A stretch of 64,000 nucleotides of DNA. Source: Ceratobasidium sp. AG-K (lineage: Eukaryota; Basidiomycota; Agaricomycetes; Cantharellales; Ceratobasidiaceae). Shown here in pieces: positions 12,160 through 28,995 of this stretch; the stretch's first letter is position 1, and every line of letters begins with the position of its first letter. Under the pieces are notes generated by a model that did not search any database, was not told the DNA's origin, and saw only the letters and a list, made by a program, of their open reading frames with translations. The stretch lies in contig JAWNGF010000005.1 of the NCBI GenBank assembly GCA_037039685.1, positions 2,728,001 through 2,792,000 of the forward strand, given 5' to 3'. The translations under genes were made by a program, and so were the position numbers.

Positions 12160-12175
12160 TGGAAAATGATGCCCG
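12160..12175. promoter_or_regulatory. Promoter block shared with OYE copy 2
   Basis: TGGAAAATGATGCCCG starts 139 bp upstream of the ATG. A 15-of-16 match lies 145 bp upstream of OYE copy 2 at 20706. A CCAAT sequence lies a little further upstream in both. Either a regulator site or a leftover of the gene duplication. Confidence 0.35.
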
Positions 12176-13396
12176 ACCGATTAGCTCATCTACAATAGCC
12201 AATCAGCAAGCAGATTGACTGACAGGCTTACCAACTGGACTACGGTGGTCTCGGAGTTTTGACTGTCAAAGGCCACCATTTCCGTTGCTACCAAAAATAC
12301 CACCCATGTGGACAGTTGCTTTGTCGGCGGTCGGGTGTTTAGGAGCACCTCTCACGGCTCAAACTTTATAATCGTATCATAGATATCATTAGACCGACTG
12401 CTAATGGATACAATTCTTCATCAATATTATGTATTCATGTAATGATTGTTCGTTAACTGACCGCCCCCGCTTGACATTAGGCCGCACATGTGGGGAGCGG
12501 GCTTCGAGTCCGCTATTAACACCGCGAACACCACTCCATCACCAAAATAATCAAACAAAGCCTTACCAGGTTCACCATCACTACTCGCTGAGAGTAGATT
12601 AAGCTGTACCACTCTGACTGCCCACCGATCTTGTCTTATTGAAGTCTACACGGGTACTATTTGCTAGCCAAAGCATATGAGCTAGAGAGGGTATATGCGG
12701 GTACCGTACGGTAGCTGGTGAGCTTGCCTAAAGGATTTGTTCGCTGGATACAAATTTGTTGGTGTACTTGCTCATCTGAGCAGATTTTGCCAACTAACAT
12801 GCCAGCGATAGGCATCAACGAAGGGTCAATAGCATTGTTACCATCGCATTAACGAATTTAAACACAGTCTTTCGCTCCAGTAACCCGGGCCAGAACGAGG
12901 ATCGGGAGCTGGACCTAGTTTTGAACTTGACAGTGGTATTGGCCGACTCTCACATTACTGTATCCTCGGCGCAAAAGACTCATTTCGGATGAGCGACGTG
13001 CGCACTGGTGGTCGGCACGGGCTCCGAAATGCGTCACGTGCTCTCGTTTTTTTAATACATCTTTAAAGGGTTATATGAACACAGGGTCAAATTCAAACCG
13101 CTCGCCCAGAAATGAAAAGCTACAGGTGTGTGTGTCTCTGAGATCAAAGCCAAGCGCGGAGGAGGATGCAGAAGAGGGAGAGACTGAAGGAGTCCGGGCG
13201 GTCACGTGATCTCGTTGATCACTGGAAATCCTCGGAGTCGGCCAGCCGCGATCTACCGCGATTCGCGCCTCGACATGAGCAGCGGTTCGCGCGGGCATTA
13301 CTGTATAATATCACCAACCTATGCCGACTCTTTCAAGCCATCCCTCGTATTTTTTATATCTCCCAGGCTTCGGTCGAAATCCTGTAACCTCGAGCA

Positions 13397-15560
13397 ATGA
13401 AACACACGCCTGGTCCGCTACCCTCGAGTTGTTTAACGTGCCGCCAACGGTGCGCTCACTGTCTCTATGCAATTCTATTATGATGACTACTTAACTATGA
13501 TCCGTTGTAGCAAACGAAAATGCGATAAAGCCCAGCCCGCTTGCCATGCATGTCAAGAAAGCGGATTTAAGTGCCTGGGCTACGACTATATTGCTCCATC
13601 GCGTCCCGGTTCGAAAAATAGCAAATCCAGGAGAGCTCTCACCCCAAGGCTATTCGACTGCATTAATGGGGAGGCTGCGGGCCCAGTGAGTGACAGATAT
13701 CTCAACTTGCCTATCCAAACTGTGGAATCATATCCCTATTCGGTACCCCCGTCCCCCTACAGTCTGTATCTGTCATGGTTATTTACTCGTATTACATCTT
13801 GTGAAAGACTCTAGGTGTAGCAAATCCTTCGCTGGTCCCATTGATACAACCAATAGTGCCTGGCATCCCCCCAGCTCCTTCTCCACTCGAAACCCACATC
13901 ATACATGAGGCAATGCCGTTGCTTTTATATCGACGCTGCTCTCCGCCTACCGACTCCCAAACCCCTCTGGCAACGGGCAAAGGACCTTCTAGATCGCCTA
14001 GCTCGGTAACAGTACCACCAGACTCTCGAAACTCAGGCAAAGCCAGACAGGAACAATTGCCTAGTTGGCTCTTAGAGGCTCGCAGAGGAAACATTGATTC
14101 CTCCGCCCCATTTAAACTCCCTCCAGAAGTATCTCTCGACCCAGTTCAATCAGGCAAGCTTATAGAGTTTATTGTCACGCACTGTAAGTGCCGTTCCTAC
14201 CCCATGCACGTCTAACTCAACAAGAGAAATACGCAGATGAACCTCTGCTCAAGCTCGTTTTCTTTAGACCCACCAGGCTCTTCCTGGATAACGCAAAAAA
14301 AGGTATCATACTACGACTTCACTCGTCAAGCTTGGCCCATTGGTCAATGTACATTGGCGCTCGAATTTTCCATGCACTGATGCGGGATGGACGACGAGCA
14401 GACTTGCGGTACCTCCAGTCATGTCTCGGTCGACTAGACCGGCAGTTACACATAAAATCGGGAAATGAGAGGAGTCTGGACGAACTAGCAAATTCAATGT
14501 CGAACGGGTTAGAGGTAGGTTGCTTGAACCACTTCAATGTTGGTAGATTTGCTCACTTTTTGTCTTCCAAGCTCGCGCTCCTGAACATGGTGGCATCAAA
14601 CACTCAAGCCGGGTATACCCTGCTCAAAAAGCTCGCCCCTACCTTTCTCCAACTCGCGTTCGCGGACGTTAACCTCTGGCGAATTGATTCCGAGTCAATC
14701 ACCACGTCGGTATCATTTTCCCACGTACTCATCTCCCGAATGCGAGATCTCCGTAGCTTTATGTTCATGGATACCATCACGTCGCTCACTTTTGGAGTGG
14801 CACCTCTAATTGAGTACGATACTTCATCGCCTCTCATCGCATCCGACCAACTCGAGCATGGATTAGCGAATGGAGCAGTTCCCGAGTTAACACCCAAGTT
14901 TACATACTTGATTGCCAAGATCAATGCCTGGCGGGCAAAAAATCCGGGGAGAGCGGCCCCCGAGAATGTTTGGAAGTCTATCGAAGCGGAGACACGGGCT
15001 TATGAACGTCAATGGGGAATGAAGAGGGACAATGAAATCGATGGATGGGAGGTCATCACGAGGGTGGCAGTTCTTGAGGGGTGGAGGCATGCGGTTTTGG
15101 TTTATTTATACATGGTGAGCTGCGTTTCTCATTTGAGTTAGCACACCAAGCCCATCGCAAGGATAGGGAATGTGTGGGGTCTCGAGCGACGACCGGCGCG
15201 TACAGTCATCCGTGCGACAAATCATACAACTTCTCAAGGTGTTGGGACAAGAGGCTACTCTAACGGCACACTTTTTCATTCCATGCCTAATGGTAGGTCC
15301 GCCTTGCATTACCTTAACGTCTCCTCGCTTACGCAATCGTATGGGAGGCTTCAATATGCACACCCAATGAAAAGCACCGCGCATTGCTCAATGAATCATT
15401 CCTCAAAGCCGAAGCTACTCGACCATGGCTCTTCAAAGCGATCGCCTACAAGCCCGTGATTGACCATTTGTGGCATGGCGTTGCGGCGAATGGGGGACCG
15501 GTACGCTGGGATAATTATGTAGATTCAAGACGAGTTATGTTGCCCCTTGAGCGAGGCTAA
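13397..15560 (+). CDS. Zn2Cys6 fungal transcription factor
   Basis: Nuclear DNA-binding regulator. The first exon and second exon together give SCLTCRQRKRKC, DKAQPAC, HAC, then QESGFKC: an exact C-x2-C-x6-C-x6-C-x2-C-x6-C binuclear zinc cluster. The first intron (13451-13510) splits the cluster at the sixth residue after the second Cys. Further introns I infer: one of about 53 nt near 13,760-13,815, one at about 14,185-14,235, one after GLE near 14,515, and two near 15,118-15,170 and 15,291-15,350. The rest is a long helical regulatory domain with RIFHALMRDG, VAVLEGWRHAVLVYLYM, MCGVSSDDRRVQSSVRQI and HLWHGVAANGGPVRW, which matches the large basidiomycete Zn2Cys6 family. Sits between OYE and membrane-protein genes, so it may regulate them; that is inference. 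Confidence 0.88.
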
Positions 15561-16577
15561 ACGTGTAATACGTTGGTTGAGCGAAGGATAAGAGGCCCTC
15601 CTGTATCATATTATATATTACGTTGAAACTATGTATTGCACATACTGTATAGTGAATAAAAACTTCTACCCTAGGGCTTCAAGCCCGAGGCCATATAACA
15701 CAATATAGCGCAGAGAGCAGGGCTACTTTTCTCCGAGGCCCAACCTATGACAATGCGACTAAAACTAATAACTGATTTCAAGGAAACGGAATACCGAAGA
15801 ACCAATTGACATTGACTTGTTGACTCACTAAAGTTGAAATGACTGAATACATACAGCGATTATTATAATCTTTCGTCGAGGGGAGTAAGAACAACGCGCA
15901 CATTCCGCATTCTTCAGCTGTCGTTTGCGCACTTGATACTTTGGTACATCCTTGCTTGTGGACTAGGTTGTAGTGTTGGTAACATTATAACAAGACACTA
16001 CACTCACCTTTGGAGCCTGGGAAATAGTAGCGAGAATTCCTCGCGAAGGGAAGGGACGGCGCCTCGACCCCCTTTCTATTGCAAGGGAAAATAAACGCAT
16101 CCAGAAATGAACTCGAAGTCAGAAGGGGGGACGTAATATCGGAGGATGCTATATCGGAAGTCTGTAGTCGGGGACTGAAATGGTCAGTTGATGATAGGGT
16201 CCGATCCAAAGTCTGACTATCGAGCTGGAAGGAGCGCGTGCCTCGTTTGCACTGCACCCACAACCGCCAAGTAATCTGCGGGTAAGTGATACGTTGCTGT
16301 GTGGGACCGTGTTCCAGTGTATATACATACATTATCAAGGCAAAACCAGCCACCTTATTATAAGCCCCAAGCAACCAAACTCAGCTGGTTGAATGCTGTA
16401 GAAATTGAATAATATCTGTACAATCTAGATGGGTTCGTAAATCTTTCCGGGTCCGAACACGACAGCCAAACCTACACTCATTATATGAATGGACACGCTA
16501 GCCGTGTCCCTAAATCAACAAAAAGAAGGAAAGCGAGACACCGTAAACAGTCCCCTCAACAGAAAATGGAGTGGCGT
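15561..16577. other. Intergenic between regulator and membrane-protein gene
   Basis: About 1 kb without a supported gene. A 129-codon open frame on the minus strand (15985-16374) has no recognisable domain and no splice-consistent partner. Confidence 0.45.
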
Positions 16578-18323
16578 TCATGGTTCTGGCAGTAGCTCGA
16601 CGTTGTGAACCCCATGGATTGTCGAAACGTCACCGGCCTTGAAAATCGTTATCTAAGCCGTGATCAGGAACTGGAATAAGACAGAGTTTACTGGGAATAA
16701 CTAACCTGACTTAGGGTGGGGTCGTTTTCGCCGCCCTTTGGATGGACTTCTTGGCTATGTTCCGTGATTCGGGTACTTGCTGGACTTGGTCTAACTGCCA
16801 GCTCAATCGCATCCCCCTGATTCATTTATTAGTAATCTCGCTCAAGCAGCCCGAAACAAACATACGGCCGACGGAGCGAATACAGGCTCGCTAATTGCTC
16901 CGACCATGCTGTGCGAAGCGCCCCCCACTGTGGATACACGCGGCTGATCAAATTGTTGACGGACATAGCCTTGGCTGTGCCAGGGTTAAACCAAGATTCC
17001 GATCTCAACCACCAATGCTTACCTGACGAGGTTAATCATAAGCGACAACACGAAGAACTTTGCTGGAGCCACGAGATGAATTGAGTGGTTGTTGGACATC
17101 GAGTGTGGATGGGAATACCTGTCATTCCAGCCCCAAACGTTGTTGCCGCGTGGGGGCCCCCCGAGACCTATAAGACAGACACACGCATAAGTGAAGCCCC
17201 GTACGTAGGTAAATCATTTGCTCTACCATATATAGATCGACGATGACAATGGCCATCAGGACGAGTGGAGGAGCGGCGGATGCCTAAAACCAGGTCCTCA
17301 ACTCGTTATGCCTTGTCAGCGAAATAGCAACCTACCCATGTTACATGCCAGATTGTGCTGAGCATACTCCCCCGTTCTCTGGCCTCTGGTAAATGGGTAA
17401 GATAACGTAGCCGCCGCGAGTCTGGTCGACTCACCTTTCCCAACGCGGTACAAATAGATCGCCGCTGCAGAGGAGATATACCAATACACCTAACTATGAA
17501 CAAATCGCGAACTTACTGGTCATCGTGGTAGCAAGATCGAGCACGAACGAGCTAAAAACCCATACAGCCACTGAAAAGCAGTATCTGCATCGAATTGTTG
17601 TCGAAGTGTGTTGTCAAACCACATACGGGATATTTTGTTCTAACATTATTGGGGTGAGTGACCTTGCTTCTGTCGAGTGTTTTATGAGCAGCAGACGAAC
17701 CTCAATCTCTCTATCCATGGTTTTCCATTGTTCGGAGTACACCCCCTAACAGTGCCACTTTTTTAGTAACCGAATCATCAAAACATAATTGGCGGACCGG
17801 ACGCACCAGCAATATTGCAGAAATCATGGAAGCCAGCGAGAGGAGCAAGAACGGAATGATTGGCAGTATTCGTTGGTTGAAGATACGCCAACATCGGTGA
17901 ATGAAGAATGCTTGCACAAGCACGCTAATAACTCCTGTCAATATCGGAGCAAGGAGTAGGAGCTTATAATGGATAGGCGATCAACATAGGTGGCAGGAAC
18001 GAGAACAAGTCTACTTACGGACCCCCGAGGCGGCAGAGGATCTATAGCGTCGAATCCTTGCATTGTGTGGCCGATTGTCTGCGCCAGCGAAAGAAGATTG
18101 ACAAGAACAACATAGAACTTGAACGAGGACTCGCGCCTCCGCTTCGAGGCAAGAAACATAGGGAGTAACGAGATAAGAATTCCTGTTAGCAACAATCAAA
18201 TATTGTAAAATGAATACTATGCTGGTGTACGAGATCCAAATAGTATTTACCTTGAACCGTGCACTGCATTATGGCCAGCCAAACCACCTGATAAGCCTCT
18301 AGCTTGAACGCATCATCCCCCAT
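16578..18323 (-). CDS. Multi-pass membrane protein (DUF6534-like), copy 1
   Basis: Basidiomycete multi-pass membrane protein of unknown function, split by many short introns. N-terminus MGDDAFKL followed by QVVWLAIMQCTVQG at 18323-18250, then ILISLLPMFLASKRR, FYVVLVNLLSLAQTIGH, LLLLAPILTGVISVLVQAFF with HRCWRIFNQRILPI, FLLLSLASMISAILLV, GVYSEQ, VWVFSSFVLDLATTMTS, APPLVLMAIVIVDLYM and LVAPAKFFVLSLMINLV, ending in a hydrophilic tail. Seven or so hydrophobic segments. The exon series aligns segment by segment with the gene at 29-30.6 kb, which fixes the start and most splice sites. The last exon (ending at 16578) is the least certain part. DUF6534 assignment is from memory of the family's look. 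Confidence 0.7.
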
Positions 18324-19161
18324 TGGCACGAACAGTCTCCAGGGGGGTTGGGTGGGGCTTGATCACGGCGACTCCGTGCTTATGTGCCATCGGCTAGATC
18401 TCTGGCCTTGACCTATTCTGACTTTTCGCGAGCTTCAACAAACCAGGCCTAGCTGCGCGGAGTGGGCCGCGGCAACTCCTGAGCGGACCTGGATCACCAG
18501 GACGAATATCAAACTCGCGTGCATCTGCTCGGCACCAGTGACAGCAAGTGATTGGTCAGCCGGCCTAATTTAGCTACCAGGTCGCGGATCGAAGCCCAAA
18601 ACGCCGCGGTCCAATTTTGCTTGAGACATGCTTCTCAAGTCGAAACACCTGACGGTGGCTATTTCGGGTGGCGAGACTGGCCATTTTAAAGTCAGTGCGG
18701 CGTGTATAGGGAATAATTATCTTGGACGGTTCCTGTTTCTGGGAAAGGTAAACTGGGATAAAGAACATGTAGAGTGACAGGTGGAGCCACTCACCATCCT
18801 AGTGTAACTCTTACAAATACCTGCAACGCGCGCGCTGAGAGCTACCGTTACAAACCAAGTATTTTCAATCGCATGTGCGCGATTATCCACTCTTAACCCC
18901 AATCGGCGGCGCGTTTGGTGCGTTTGTACGTTTGTTCGTAACTGTTCCACCTGCTCGAGCGTATAGATAGTGGCGCTGTGGAAATCAGGTTGAACACATC
19001 TTTGTCTAGGGTATAATGTTCTTTGCGCTAATTACTTAATGTTTTAAGATCTCCGACAATGAGCAGCGTGGGGGATAAGACCATATAATTAACATCTAGT
19101 ATTCATGAAATCAATAGCCTTGCATGTAAGAGCTTGGTTCAAAGCTTATGTGAACCGCTTT
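18324..19161. other. Intergenic, membrane-protein promoter and OYE 3' flank
   Basis: No gene supported. Left part should hold the promoter of the minus-strand membrane-protein gene; right part is the 3' flank of OYE copy 2. Confidence 0.4.
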
Positions 19162-20561
19162 CTAGGCATGTACAGATATCGGGGCCGAAGGATAATCGAT
19201 GTACCCCTTGGTAGATTCTGGCCCAAGCGAGTAATGGGTAGTTTTGTCTGAGGTGGCAAGTTCCACCCCATCGCGAATTCGAAGGGGGAGATCAGGCTGC
19301 CACAGGAGATGCGTCAGCTCATAAAACACCTGCCAACGCCCGCCAGTTACTCACGTTCGAAATGAAAAGGCGACCAAAAACTACTCCAGCGTTCTCTAGC
19401 CTCTGGACTGCTTGAGAAGCAGATTCAGCGTCGTAACCTCCGGCAGTCAGATATGGACGTGGTGCCCATAGCTGATGAATGAAATCGTTCGAGGGCTGAG
19501 TTGCGTGAAAATTAGAACAAGCAGGAGTTTTGTCAAAAGGCAATTATAACTCACCGTCACACCTTCGTCCCATGTATGCGTCGACCCGTTCTCGGATAAA
19601 TCGCCGTCAGGCTCGGTTACATGAACATACGCAAGATCCGGGTGACGTAGAATCAGCTCGGAGACGATATACGAATACGTTGGAATTGGGTTCCTCATTC
19701 CCATATCTAGATCGAACCAGTCAGTCCCGCGGCTGCTGACAAGCCTAAGCTGGATACTCGTACCTTGCAATGTACTCCAAGGTGAGAACCTTATGCCTGT
19801 GCGCTGGGCTCCGATCTCGCTTACAATCGCATCGATGACTTCAAGAGCAATACGAGACCGATTCTCTACAGAACCACCGTATTGATCGGTCCTCTTATTC
19901 ACGACGTCTTGAATGAATTGGTCTATCAGGCTTCCACTAGAAAATGATTTTAACTACCAGGGTTTTATGGTAATAATAAGAATACGCACTTGCAGGCATG
20001 CAACTCTATGCCATCGAATCCGGCCTCATGAACTGCTCGTCGTGCCGCCTCCGCATACATTTTCACGTATCGTTCAATCTCGCTGATAGTTAGTTCGGTG
20101 GGAGTCTCTGATCTCGAACTAAGTTTCGTGGGAGACGAGGAGACATAAGGGTGCCCAGCCGCGTGTAAAGCTTCCGGATATCCTACTCGGCCTGTGGCTG
20201 CGATTTGCAAGTATATGGACGAGCTATTGGCATGAACAGCCTCAGCAACCTGTAGAACGAAAATGTCACTGGATTGGCCACGCCTTTCAAGTTTGAGGCT
20301 CACCTTCTTCCACGCGGCCACTTGGGGGTCGGTATAGATCCCAGGCAAGTTCGGAAACCCTCCCGCTTCGGCTGCGATTGCAGTGGCCTCTGAAATAACG
20401 AGAGTACCAGGTACCTTGGAGCGCTGCGAATAATACTCGGCGGTAACCTCGGTAACTAGTCCGTCTGGAGTTGCGCGTAGCCGCGTCATAGGAGCCATAA
20501 TGATCCTGTGCGAGAGAGTAAGGTTACCGATACGGAGGGGAGTAAAAAGTGGAGATGACAT
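19162..20561 (-). CDS. Old Yellow Enzyme family oxidoreductase, copy 2
   Basis: Same subgroup as copy 1. First exons read [43 protein letters not shown], then after a 54-nt intron [15 protein letters not shown] and [10 protein letters not shown]. The catalytic pair is the His and Asn of HACNG, completed across an intron. Ser again replaces the usual Tyr (NGSLIDQF). Then [36 protein letters not shown] and the C-terminal GYIDYPSAP. The gene keeps the intron positions of copy 1. About 8 kb lies between the two copies, occupied by the Zn2Cys6 and membrane-protein genes, so the pair was probably a tandem duplication later separated. No break seen. Confidence 0.92.
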
Positions 20562-20641
20562 GGTAGTAGAAGTGATTTAGAGTGATTTATTTGGTTTGTG
20601 GGAGTAGATGGTGATGAGAGATGGGGCTCGCCGTATGGTTG

Positions 20642-20649
20642 TTTTTATA
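20642..20649 (-). promoter_or_regulatory. TATA box of OYE copy 2
   Basis: TATAAAAA on the minus strand, 81-88 bp upstream of the ATG at 20561. Confidence 0.45.
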
Positions 20650-20705
20650 GCTAATGTATCTTCAATAATGGATCGCATATATGCACTGAAATCTCACGGA
20701 GCCAA

Positions 20706-20721
20706 TGGAAAATGATGACCG
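20706..20721. promoter_or_regulatory. Promoter block shared with OYE copy 1
   Basis: TGGAAAATGATGACCG, one mismatch to the block at 12160, 145 bp upstream of the ATG, with a CCAAT sequence about 30 bp further upstream. Confidence 0.35.
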
Positions 20722-22202
20722 GTAGATTTGCAAATTGCGTATCCTCCAATCAGGTGTGGCTCGAAGGTTGAATGGGCGCGGGAGTTCAATCAGCGGCGAA
20801 CATCAACTGGTCTGTCATTCCCCGCATTATGTGAAACCCATTAGTAAGATGATGCTCAACCGTGTCAAAGCTTACTCCGAGCCATTGTGTCATACTACCG
20901 TGCAAAGGGGACGGAACAGAAGCCAAGTCCGGGACGGTTATGCGTGCCCGCATTCTTGCGCGAGCTGTCGCAACCTTGATACCTTCGCATACCATAGTTG
21001 GCTCGTCGTAAATAACCTCTTATACGACACTGAGCCAAATGTGGTTTCCTGCAAAGCTCTTGATGGGAGCTATCAAGGGCCCGGATGTTGCGGTAAGCCT
21101 TCGTCCCAAGGAAATAATTCGGTTGATAAAATAGATAACTTGGGGTAAAGGGTCTGTGAGTGTGCCTCACGAGGCTCCATCGCCGAGCTCGCATGAATCA
21201 GCGGATAGGGTATGATTGTGCCACAGCAATGGCCGAAAGGGACTTGAAGGTAACAACAGACAAAATGATAACGAGTACACTAGTTTTTTTTTTGTTCCTT
21301 TCCAGTCTGGTCTTACTTGTATCGTATCAAGGCGCGCCCAAATGATACGTCGTCAGAGTGCTCGTAAGGGGACATAATAGTGGGTGTATTCCCGTTATTA
21401 CTTCGAACTCTTTCCCTGGGCAAGTTGGAGAGTCTGTCGAACAGACCCCAGTTTTCTCACATCCAAACTCAGGCACGTAAATCGTTGCACAGGACTTCAC
21501 CCAGCTTTTAACAAAACCTTTGCATTTTTACTGCAACCTTGTACTGCTGAAAACACGAAACTTGAACTCCATGCTCTGGGAGAGCCAACGAGAAATTGCA
21601 TTCCCCTAACATGATATATTGCCGAGTTGGGAGGTGTTTGGCAGTAAGTGCGTAAGTACTTGGTGTGTTAATTTTCTGGCAACAAAACCTTGTGCGCATG
21701 TGGCAAGGTAACCAATATATTTGATCTTAGATTGAAGGAGTAGTCAGAACCGCCACATGAACCGGTTCCCTCGTCGAAGTGTCCTAGACGACTTGGTAAT
21801 TGCGGCTTCCACCACAAATGAGTCATGTTTATAAACTAATCGCGACGAAATTATGTGCCCTAGGGCTCTCTAACTGCAAGCTCACCAAGAGAAAAAAAAA
21901 GTCCCGGCCGCTTCAACAGACAATCACGCAATATAGAACTCGCGACTCGGACAGGGATAGAGAAATAAAAACTGTTGCGACTGTGTGGTGGATAGCAGCG
22001 AACGAGGTCGTACAACTCAATTGCAAGCGCCTGGCGCTTTCGTGTCTCGACCGGTCAATGGTACTTTCCAAATGTGGAAAATTAGTTTTGCGATTTGCAC
22101 ACCGCACAGCAGGAGACTTTAGATCGGAAGCTTGATTAGAATCAGAATGCACATAAACCAAATTGTAATTTCTAAAAGTCTACGGTCGCTCGTACCCATC
22201 AC

Positions 22203-25804
<3,602 letters not shown>

Positions 25805-25887
25805 GTTATAGAGAGTAGAGTTTCTGATAGGCGAGTAGGAGTTGTCTAACTAGCAGAGCGATGGGTTGGAGAGCTGGTTGTCGGGCC

Positions 25888-25895
25888 ATTTTATA
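25888..25895 (-). promoter_or_regulatory. TATA box of OYE copy 4
   Basis: TATAAAAT on the minus strand, 84-91 bp upstream of the ATG at 25804. Confidence 0.45.
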
Positions 25896-26006
25896 CTCGT
25901 AGAGGCTGAAATGCTATAGTTTATCGCCCAAGGCTATCGTTCTTGTGTGCCCGAGTGCTGACAGAGAATTCCATTCCTCCCGGAGAAATTGGCGATGGCG
26001 TGCGGT

Positions 26007-26024
26007 CGGGGACGTGGATCCCCG
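26007..26024. promoter_or_regulatory. Inverted repeat in divergent OYE promoter
   Basis: CGGGG, 8 bases, CCCCG: a perfect 5-bp inverted repeat with CGG/CCG half-sites. That is the form of site many Zn2Cys6 dimers bind. It lies about 200 bp upstream of copy 4 and 640 bp upstream of copy 5. Function is inferred. Confidence 0.3.
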
Positions 26025-26582
26025 CATTGTCTGAGTAATCGGGCATTAACCCAACTTCAAATAAGCCAGTCACGTGGGACAAATTTGTTAACCAGAACAT
26101 TCGACTCATCTCGGTCGTTCACCAACCACTCAAGTGTCGCGATTGAGCGATTACAATAGACAGACCTTGTATCTATCAAAACATCATGCGGGAGCTTGAG
26201 CCGTAGTAGGATATTGTAACCAAGGCCTTTTGCTTGCGCTGGGTCGTTAGAACCCGTGAGAAGTTTTGCACAACCAACTTGAGTGATATTGTTTGCCCTC
26301 GCGGCGCAGACATCCTGGCCGCTACACCAGTGTGATCGGCTGATGACCAGACTGGGATAAATGAATTTGGTGCGGTTTGGAAGCTCGGAATGCTGGATGA
26401 CAACACGATGGAATATGAAATAGCCTTTGATGTTGCGTCATCCCACCACAGGTTCCACTTTCGCTACTTGGTTTTGCGAAATGGAAGATAGTTGTCCCAT
26501 CGAAACTTCGAGTGCAGATGTCTACGTATACGACGTATGGATCGGTGCTGACTGATTTTCAAAACCTCCGCCTATCTTCGCG

Positions 26583-26590
26583 TATTTATA
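26583..26590 (+). promoter_or_regulatory. TATA-like box of OYE copy 5
   Basis: TATTTATA, 74-81 bp upstream of the ATG at 26664; weaker than the boxes of the other copies. Confidence 0.35.
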
Positions 26591-26663
26591 GGGCGCTCCT
26601 GGCTCTCCCCTCCAACCTATCACCCTAAACGTGACCTCTACGATCCAAGTCGACACTAGATAA

Positions 26664-28062
<1,399 letters not shown>

Positions 28063-28995
28063 GCGTAGTGATGTAAAATTCGACAGACTTGACCCCGATG
28101 TATAACTCCCCGATGTATAACTAGTAAAATTGAAGTATGATATGAAGTCCTTCCAAACTCACAAGTCGATCAAATGGTCGCGCACATATCCATTATTTTC
28201 TCAAAGTGAGGTTAGGCTCGTTGCAATGATTGGCTTTATTGTAAGGTGCTGGGGTGTATGAGAGGAATAATTGTGATCACTCTAACTCGCCCGTTTGCTT
28301 TATGACTTTATATCTCCCCAAGCTTGGGCCCAGAAACGCGACAGGTGAGTCATTCAAATAGTTACGATTATACTCCCTTGGGCTGAACCACATATGGAAA
28401 ACCTGACTTCACTGTCACAAACATTCAAACTGGATTGATATGATCTTAGGCCTTTCGCCATGTCTAGGCTCCCATGAGGGTAAGGGGTGGAATGGGAAGG
28501 ATACGTATGACATGTGGTCTGATACTAATATCTGTGGATATATGCAGGGCGACAGCGAAGCTGCATAGCGACGGAGTCGAAAACAGGGTAGAGCGAGAAT
28601 GTCTGGACCACGAGATACGAGGAGTGGCTATCGTGAGCCCGAGTATCCTGAAACGTGCTCTCTGGAGGTGCGATGGGTACGACATCGGGACCGGGCGAAC
28701 GAGTTGAGAAAAAACCACGTCGATCACACGGGAGAAAGAAAATTGATGGAGAACGAAAGCTTGTTGTTCGAATAAAATACACGGTGGTCAAGTCGGCTCC
28801 ACGAGGCGCGTTGTACTACGAATCGCAAGTTCCAACTCGCCTTCAATAGCTCATCGAGGGCCGCATCCCGACGCCAAGAATCTTGCACTCATACGTCTGG
28901 TTCCGGGATAAGTTTGACAGAGTGAGCACCATAATCCGTTGAAATTTCACCATCTTTCAATCCCGTTGTCTAGGGCAAGACCATTAAGAATTGAA
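28063..28995. other. Intergenic between OYE copy 5 and membrane-protein gene
   Basis: 933 bp convergent 3' flanks. Overlapping open frames on both strands (28464-28849) show no domain. No gene supported. Confidence 0.4.

Larger units (their letters stand above)
12022..13396. other. Divergent intergenic, OYE copy 1 / Zn2Cys6 gene
   Basis: 1.4 kb that holds the OYE promoter on the left and, near 13,035, a CACGTG motif upstream of the regulator gene. No gene supported. Confidence 0.45.
20562..22202. other. Intergenic between OYE copies 2 and 3
   Basis: 1.6 kb separating the two OYE subgroups. Open frames up to 137 codons occur but none shows a domain, a family motif or codon pattern like the neighbours. 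I see no gene. Confidence 0.4.
25805..26663. promoter_or_regulatory. Bidirectional promoter region, OYE copies 4 and 5
   Basis: 859 bp between two divergent OYE start codons. Holds both TATA boxes and an inverted repeat; no gene supported. Confidence 0.5.

Noticed and set aside
12481..12520. Possible tRNA-like GGCTTCGAGTCC segment
   Set aside because: No matching acceptor stem or D arm could be folded by eye.
15985..16374. 129-codon minus-strand frame
   Set aside because: No recognisable domain and no continuation; composition fits chance.
20735..21194. Overlapping frames on both strands between OYE copies 2 and 3
   Set aside because: Neither frame shows a motif; overlap on opposite strands suggests chance.
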